Made by a program: the position numbers and the translations under genes | Part shown: positions 60,141 through 64,000 of the stretch, in pieces | Position numbering within the stretch: the stretch's first letter is position 1 | Layout of the letters: each line of letters opens with the position of its first letter | Assembly: GCF_001455965.1 (NCBI RefSeq) | Contig: NZ_LKKO01000017.1 | Coordinates: 1-64,000, forward strand | Direction of reading: 5' to 3' | DNA from: Methylobacterium sp. GXS13 | GTDB taxonomy: Bacteria > Pseudomonadota > Alphaproteobacteria > Rhizobiales > Beijerinckiaceae | DNA length: 64,000 bases | The notes under the pieces: model-generated | Told to the model about the DNA's origin: nothing | Database searches by the model: none | The model's input: the letters and a program-made list of their open reading frames with translations, nothing else

Positions 60141-63100
60141 TCATGCCGCGACCCGATGCTCAGTCAAAGCCCGGCCATTCGGGTTCGGACGCCGCCGCGA
60201 GAACAGCGAGATCAGCACCGGCACCACCACCAGGATCAGGTTGGGTGCCAGGATGATGCCGCCGACCACCACCAGGGCCAGCGGCTTCTGCACCTGCGAG
60301 CCGATGCCCGTGGAAATCGCCGCCGGCAGCAGGCCGACGCAGGCAGCCACGCAGGTCATCATCACCGGCCGCATCCGCACGATCGCGGCATTCCATACCG
60401 CGTCCTTGCGCTGCCAGCCCTCATCCAGGAGCTGATTGTAGTAGGCCAGGAGGATCACGCCCTCCATGGTCGAGATGCCGAACAGCGCGATGAACCCGAT
60501 CGCCGCCGAGATCGAGAACGGCGTGCCGGTGAACGCCAGGGCGAAGATGCCGCCGATCATCGCCATCGGGATCACGGAGAGCGTCAGCAGCATGTCCGCC
60601 ACCGACGAGAAATTGATGAACAGCAGCAGTGCGATCAGCACCAGGGTCACCGGCACGACCAGGCTGAGCCGGGTCGCGGCGTCCTTCAGGTTGGTGAACT
60701 GGCCGACCCACTCCATCCGGTAGCCCGGCGGCAGGTCCACCGCGTCGGCGACCTTGCGCTGCGCCTCGATCACCGCGCTGCCGAGGTCGCGCCCGCGCAC
60801 GGAGAACTTCACCGGGATGTAGCGCTCCTGATCCTCGCGGTAGATGAACGAGGCGCCCGAGACGAGATCCACGTCGGCGATCTCGGAGAGGGGCACCTGG
60901 ATCACGCCCCCATTGGGGTTCTGCGCGCCGACCGCGATGTTGCGGATGCCGGCCAGCGACGAGCGGTACTCCTTGGCCAGCCGCACCCGCATGGAGAAGT
61001 GGCGGTCCGACCCGTACTCGTAGAGGTCGCCAGCGGTCTGGCCGCCGATCGCCGCCTGGATCGTGGTGTTCACGTCGCCGATCGACAGGCCGTAGCGGGC
61101 CGCCTTGTGGCGATCGACGTCGATCCGCACGGTCGGCTGGCCGAGGGATTCGAATACCGCGAGGTCGCTGATGCCGGGCACGGAGGCCAGCGCCGCCTTG
61201 ACCGCGTTGGCGGTCTTGGTGAGCTGGGCGAGATCGCTGCCGTAGATCTTGACCGAGTTCTCGCCCTTCACGCCCGAGGCCGCCTCCTGGACGTTGTCCT
61301 CGATATATTGCGAGAAGTTGAACTCGATGCCCGGAAACTCCGCCTCCAGCTTCTTGCTCAGGTCGTGGATGAGCGTATCCTTGTCGAGGCCTTTGCGCCA
61401 CTGGTCGATGGGCTTCAGGGGAGCCAGGATCTCGACGTTGAAGAACCCGGTGGCATCGGTGCCGTCGTTGGGCCGGCCCTGGTGCGAGATCACCGTGACG
61501 ACCTCCGGGACCTCCTGGAAGATCTTGCGCAGGCGCTGGACATAGGCGTTGCCCGCCTCCAGCGAGATCGAGGACGGCATGGTCCCGCGCACGTAGAGGT
61601 TGCCCTCCTCGAGGCGGGGCAAAAACTCGAGGCCAAGGTTCCGGGCCGCCAGCCCGGAGGCCAGCAGCACCACCAGCATCACCGAGAGCGCCAGCACCCG
61701 GTTCTTGAGACCGAAGGCCAGGATGCGCTCATGCCCGGCGCGGAGGAACCGTACGATCAGCGTATCGCGCTCTTCGAGCTTCCTGGGCAGGATCAGCGCC
61801 GAGAGGGCGGGCGAGACCGTGAAGGTCGCCAGCAGGCCGCCGACCAGCGCGTAGGCGTAGGTCTTGGCCATCGGTCCAAAAATGTGGCCCTCGACACCGC
61901 TCATCGTGAACAGCGGCAGGAAGCCGACGATGATGATGATCGCCGAGAAGAAGATCGCCCGGTTCACCTCGACGCCGGCGATGGCGATGATGCCGAGCCG
62001 CCCCTCGAGTCCCCCCGGCGCCTTCTGACCCTCGGAATGCTCGGGCTCGGCGAGGTGCCGGAACACGTTCTCGACCATGATCACCGTCGCGTCGACGATC
62101 AGGCCGAAATCGATCGCGCCGAGCGACAGGAGGTTGGCCGAATCGCCCCGTACCACCAGGATCAGGATCGCGAAGCCCAGCGCGAACGGGATCGTGGCGG
62201 CGACGATGATCGCGCTGGTGAGGGACCCGAGGAACAGCCACTGCACGATGAACACCAGTACCACCCCGAAGACGAGGTTGTGCATCACCGTGTGGGTCGT
62301 GGTGTGGATCAGGCCCGAGCGGTCGTAGATCCGCTCGATCTTCACGTCGGGCGGCAGGATCGTCGAGTTGTTGATCTTGTCGATCTCGGCCTCGACGCGC
62401 TGCAGCGTCGGGAGGCTCTGGCCCCCGCGGCTCATCAGCACGATGCCCTCGACCACGTCGGACTGGTCGTCGTGGCCGACGATGCCCAGGCGCGGCGCGT
62501 TCGACACGCGCACCTCCGCCACGTCCCGCACCAGCACCGGCGTGCCGTTGACGAGGCTGATCATCGTGTCCCGGATGTCGTCCATGTCGCGGATCAGGCC
62601 GATGCCGCGCACCACCGCGGATTGCTGGCCGACATTCAGGGTCTGACCGCCGACGTTGATCGAGGCGTTGTTCAGCGCAGTGGTCAGTTGGACCAGGGTC
62701 AGGCCCTGGGCCTGGAGGCGGTTCAGGTCGACTGCGACCTCGTATTCCTTGGCCTTGCCGCCGAAGGCGGTCACGTCGGTGACGCCGGGGATCGCCTTGA
62801 ACCGGCGCTGCAGCACCCAGTCCTGCAGGGTCTTCATGTCCATGGGCGAGTAGCCCGCCGGACCGACCAGCTTGTAGCGCATGATCTCGCCCACCGGGCT
62901 CGTCGGCGAGATCTGCGGCGTGGCGCCGTTGGGCAGGGCCGGCGCCTGCGACAGGCGGTTGAGCACCCGCTGCAGCGCCTGCTCGTACGTGTATTCGTAG
63001 TTGAACTGGACCTTGACGTCGGACAGGCCGAACAGCGAGATCGTCCGCACCACCTGGGCGTTCGGGATGCCGGCGAGCGCCACCTCCAGCGGAATGGTGA

Positions 63101-63290
63101 TGTAGCGCTCGATCTCGTCGGCGGATTGCCCCGGATTCTGGGTGATCACGTCGACCAGCGGCGGCACCGGATCGGGGTACGCCTCGATATTGAGCTGGGT
63201 ATAGGCGCCGTAGCCGATGCCGAGCATCACCACGAACAGCAGCACCACCAGCACGCGCTGGCGCAGCGAGAAGACGATCAGGCTGTTCAT
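60141..63290 (-). CDS. Heavy-metal-type RND efflux pump (CusA/CzcA family)
   Basis: Predicted 1049 residues, 12 membrane helices. It begins MNSLIVFSLRQRVLVVLLFV with the HME-family start. The proton-relay motif in helix 4 is DFGLIVDATVIMVEN, corresponding to the DFGxxxDGAxVxxEN of metal pumps with G replaced by A. LEVALAGIPNAQVVRTISLF and GENSVKIYGSDLAQLTKTAN fit CzcA/CusA. The exported ion is not deducible by eye. It follows the adaptor gene at 63306 and overlaps the channel frame. Confidence 0.93.
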   Translation of the reverse strand: MNSLIVFSLRQRVLVVLLFVVMLGIGYGAYTQLNIEAYPDPVPPLVDVITQNPGQSADEIERYITIPLEVALAGIPNAQVVRTISLFGLSDVKVQFNYEYTYEQALQRVLNRLSQAPALPNGATPQISPTSPVGEIMRYKLVGPAGYSPMDMKTLQDWVLQRRFKAIPGVTDVTAFGGKAKEYEVAVDLNRLQAQGLTLVQLTTALNNASINVGGQTLNVGQQSAVVRGIGLIRDMDDIRDTMISLVNGTPVLVRDVAEVRVSNAPRLGIVGHDDQSDVVEGIVLMSRGGQSLPTLQRVEAEIDKINNSTILPPDVKIERIYDRSGLIHTTTHTVMHNLVFGVVLVFIVQWLFLGSLTSAIIVAATIPFALGFAILILVVRGDSANLLSLGAIDFGLIVDATVIMVENVFRHLAEPEHSEGQKAPGGLEGRLGIIAIAGVEVNRAIFFSAIIIIVGFLPLFTMSGVEGHIFGPMAKTYAYALVGGLLATFTVSPALSALILPRKLEERDTLIVRFLRAGHERILAFGLKNRVLALSVMLVVLLASGLAARNLGLEFLPRLEEGNLYVRGTMPSSISLEAGNAYVQRLRKIFQEVPEVVTVISHQGRPNDGTDATGFFNVEILAPLKPIDQWRKGLDKDTLIHDLSKKLEAEFPGIEFNFSQYIEDNVQEAASGVKGENSVKIYGSDLAQLTKTANAVKAALASVPGISDLAVFESLGQPTVRIDVDRHKAARYGLSIGDVNTTIQAAIGGQTAGDLYEYGSDRHFSMRVRLAKEYRSSLAGIRNIAVGAQNPNGGVIQVPLSEIADVDLVSGASFIYREDQERYIPVKFSVRGRDLGSAVIEAQRKVADAVDLPPGYRMEWVGQFTNLKDAATRLSLVVPVTLVLIALLLFINFSSVADMLLTLSVIPMAMIGGIFALAFTGTPFSISAAIGFIALFGISTMEGVILLAYYNQLLDEGWQRKDAVWNAAIVRMRPVMMTCVAACVGLLPAAISTGIGSQVQKPLALVVVGGIILAPNLILVVVPVLISLFSRRRPNPNGRALTEHRVAA

Positions 63291-63305
63291 CGCCCCGGTT
63301 CCCGC

Positions 63306-64000
63306 TCAGGACGCCTTGTCGCCGGTGGCTGCCCGATCGATGAACAGGGCCCCCCGGGTCACGATCTGGTCACCCGCGTGCAGGCCGTCGACGACCTGCG
63401 CGTTGTCGCCGTTGATGACGCCGAGCTTGATGTCCCGCGCCTCCACGGCGCCGTCCTGGCGGGCCACCCAGACATGGGTACGATCGCCCTCGTACACGAT
63501 CGCGGCGACCGGCACGCTCGGGCTAGGCTCGCCCTTGCCGGTGATGATCGTAAAGGTGGCAAACATCTCCGGACGCAGCACCCGGTCTGGGTTGTCGACC
63601 TCGCTGCGCACGGCGAGGCGCCGCGTGGCCGGGTCCAGGCTTGCCGCCATGTAGTTGACCCGGGCCTTGAACACCCGCGCCCCGAAGCCCGCCACCTTCG
63701 CCTCGACCTCCTGGCCGATGCGGATCTTCGGGATCTCACTCTCGCGCACGTTGGCGACGAGCCAGACCGTGGACAGGTCGCCGATCACGAAGACCGGATC
63801 GCTGGAGGCGGAGAGGTACTGTCCGGTCCCCACCTTCCGCTGGACGATCGTGCCGGCGATCGGCGCCCGGATCTGGGTCTCGGGGCTCAGGCGGCCGTTC
63901 TTCTCGTAGGCGGCAATCTCGGCATCGGACTTGCCCAGGAGCCGCAGCCGGTTCTTCACGGCGTCGAGGGCCGCCTCCGCGGTTTTGAGATCGCTCTGCG
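63306..64000 (-). CDS. RND efflux periplasmic adaptor subunit (5' end outside window)
   Basis: The frame remains open to the last base of the window, so the N-terminus lies beyond 64000. The visible part holds the end of the helical hairpin (LDAVKNRLRLLGKSDAEIAA) and then the lipoyl/beta-barrel region: RAPIAGTIVQRKVGTGQYLS, VFVIGDLSTVWLVANVRESE, RLAVRSEVDNPDRVLRPEMF and GDQIVTRGALFIDRAA. This is the CusB/CzcB type. It is 15 bases upstream of the pump gene. Confidence 0.92.
   Translation of the reverse strand, partial: QSDLKTAEAALDAVKNRLRLLGKSDAEIAAYEKNGRLSPETQIRAPIAGTIVQRKVGTGQYLSASSDPVFVIGDLSTVWLVANVRESEIPKIRIGQEVEAKVAGFGARVFKARVNYMAASLDPATRRLAVRSEVDNPDRVLRPEMFATFTIITGKGEPSPSVPVAAIVYEGDRTHVWVARQDGAVEARDIKLGVINGDNAQVVDGLHAGDQIVTRGALFIDRAATGDKAS

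Noticed and set aside
1..64000. CRISPR arrays, prophage or integrase genes
   Set aside because: No regularly spaced short repeats and no integrase, terminase, capsid or Cas-like proteins are visible in any frame.

Overview
The window is high-GC (about 70%), tightly packed alphaproteobacterial chromosome. Its centre carries the serine-cycle/C1 cluster in the order sga-hprA-mtdA-fchA-(terminator)-mtkA-mtkB-ppc-mclA on the minus strand (38260 down to 27885). That order and the close similarity of the predicted MtdA and FchA to the remembered Methylorubrum extorquens proteins point to a serine-cycle methylotroph of the genus Methylobacterium or Methylorubrum. The rest is mostly housekeeping and envelope genes. 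I see no rRNA, complete tRNA, CRISPR array, phage or transposase gene.

Layout. 1-3940: the end of a DUF4159 membrane protein and a second large membrane protein of the same type. 4194-9032: two tandem peptide-binding proteins and one YejB-like permease, with no second permease or ATPase following. 9177-10403: argC, preceded by a promoter, a very short ORF with five consecutive Arg codons and an intrinsic terminator just before argC, which is an attenuator-like arrangement. 11003-17050: DUF2059 protein, AraC regulator and divergent MFS transporter, GNAT enzyme, Crp/Fnr regulator, small unknown ORFs and a Bcr/CflA exporter. 17109-25477: membrane cytochrome c, kdsB, pheA, a BrnT/BrnA toxin-antitoxin pair whose toxin lacks a normal start codon, a tyrosine phosphatase, ppa, a gamma-carbonic anhydrase and small secreted proteins. 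25632-27807: an overlapping three-gene operon (PIG-L deacetylase, NodS-like methyltransferase, GT2) for a glycoconjugate.

27885-38260: the serine cycle. Sga, HprA, Ppc, malate thiokinase (MtkAB) and malyl-CoA lyase (MclA) run glyoxylate to glycine/serine, hydroxypyruvate, glycerate, PEP, oxaloacetate, malate, malyl-CoA and then acetyl-CoA plus glyoxylate. MtdA and FchA handle the methylene/methenyl-tetrahydrofolate that feeds it. 38796-41331: LpxH-like phosphoesterase, family 1 glycosyltransferase and rnhB. 41459-46531: PQQ membrane glucose dehydrogenase and a TonB siderophore receptor bordered by AT-rich DNA. 46967-52214: cobT, a DUF29 gene, cobS, a DnaJ-like gene, bolA and arfB. 52250-57516: DUF1275 protein, TPR-methyltransferase, and a ligase-associated exonuclease/ATP-dependent DNA ligase pair, then a YjbQ protein. 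57654-64000: an orphan flagellar rod/hook-type protein and a heavy-metal RND efflux operon (adaptor, pump, outer-membrane channel) cut by the window end.

A family of roughly 105-180 bp elements with long, nearly perfect terminal inverted repeats built on a CCCTCTGCGGGGGAGGG-type core occurs at 1421-1599, 35819-35998 and 55458-55622, with a related one at 31753-31858 and a single hairpin at 3995-4022. The 55458-55622 copy is exactly 165 bp and sits in frame inside the DNA ligase gene, adding about 55 residues. Several convergent gene pairs share perfect GC-rich hairpins as terminators. Assignments are from reading translated sequence and motifs; no database search was run.
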